Shown here: positions 63,724-64,000 of the stretch, piece by piece
Position numbering within the stretch: the stretch's first letter is position 1
How the letters are laid out: each line of letters opens with the position of its first letter
Source: Acetivibrio sp964564015
GTDB lineage: Bacteria > Bacillota > Clostridia > Acetivibrionales > Acetivibrionaceae
Reading direction: 5' to 3'
Length of the DNA: 64,000 nt
Assembly (NCBI GenBank): GCA_964564015.1
Contig: CAZLZR010000023.1
Span: 1 to 64,000, forward strand
Translations under genes and position numbers: made by a program
The notes under the pieces: generated by a model
Seen by the model: only the letters and a program-made list of their open reading frames with translations
Database searches by the model: none
What the model was told of the DNA's origin: nothing

Positions 63724-64000
63724 TAAGTACTCCTAACTTGTAAGCAACCAGAGCTTCAAAATACTGTAAGTGGTAATGTTGAGTTCTTAAGTTGTATGAA
63801 TATTCTATATTTGGGCATGATAAATAATACCTTCTGCTATAACTTTGCTACAACACGCATGTTTCGCAAGGGTGTTCCGCAAAAGCGTAAGTGATTCATC
63901 ATTCATACCTTGGGGGAATATATTGCTTGGGAATGAGATTAGAGCGATAACCTACAAAGTCCAACTAAACTTATTGGAATAATTGAAAAATGTTCGTTAA

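Noticed and set aside
63724..64000. Possible RNA element or gene start at the window end
   Set aside because: Some short repeats and a brief open frame (near 63850) occur, but no consensus structure or ribosome site supports a call.

Overview
The window reads as chromosomal DNA of an anaerobic, spore-forming, cellulosome-bearing Firmicute close to Acetivibrio / Clostridium thermocellum. Signs of this are low GC, strong AGGAGG-type ribosome sites with many GTG/TTG starts, two secreted proteins with type I dockerins, a GH44-dockerin-PKD-CBM arrangement like the C-terminal half of C. thermocellum CelJ, stalk-domain (copper amine oxidase N-terminal-like) surface proteins, an FtsK/SpoIIIE translocase, CotJC spore-coat fragments and a SigI/RsgI-type regulator. 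The species assignment is inference; there is no rRNA in the window.

Layout. 1-3.1 kb: end of an Mrp ATPase and a BlaI/BlaR1-type regulator-sensor operon. 3.2-6.4 kb: gene remnants, a dockerin-bearing beta-helix enzyme and a decayed 3' part of a tRNA-Leu. 6.4-9.3 kb (minus): a TPR protein and an HSP90-family ATPase. 9.5-18.6 kb: degraded genes, a membrane protein, a beta-lactamase-fold hydrolase, a secreted RCC1/stalk-domain protein and a lipoprotein. 19-24.5 kb: GH44 cellulase and FtsK. 24.6-30.3 kb: metabolic genes (iron alcohol dehydrogenase, epimerase, glycoside-hydrolase-like lipoprotein, cyclase). 30.5-33.7 kb: tandem GGDEF/HD-GYP paralogues. 33.8-36.7 kb: a stalk-domain/solute-binding fusion and an alpha/beta hydrolase. 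36.9-40.5 kb: a single-polypeptide SigI-RsgI fusion, divergent from a third GGDEF/HD-GYP protein. 40.5-44.4 kb: a radical-SAM DNA-repair-type pair and an ACT/UPF0210 pair. 44.8-49.5 kb: secreted proteins, including a large CBM and split-vWA surface protein.

50.4-61.5 kb is an accessory island bounded by two ~540-bp direct repeats. Each repeat carries the same N-terminally truncated cotJC. Inside is a tightly coupled four-gene operon: a MukF/JetA-like kleisin candidate, a small MukE/JetB-like protein, an SMC/MukB/JetC-like coiled-coil ATPase and a SNF2-family motor. It is followed by a UPF0158 protein and a zeta-toxin-type ATPase with a small upstream partner. The operon resembles Wadjet/Mks condensins, but the place where a JetD nuclease would be expected holds a SNF2 helicase.

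The two strongest candidates for something little described are this condensin-plus-SNF2 island and the SigI-RsgI fusion. The fusion joins a sigma factor, an anti-sigma domain, one membrane helix, a Pro/Thr linker and an extracellular Ig-like module in one chain. Several small relics (IS256 transposase, AAA/PD-(D/E)XK, GNAT, SDR, ABC ATPase, a possible GH113-like piece, tRNA-Leu) show repeated insertion and decay.
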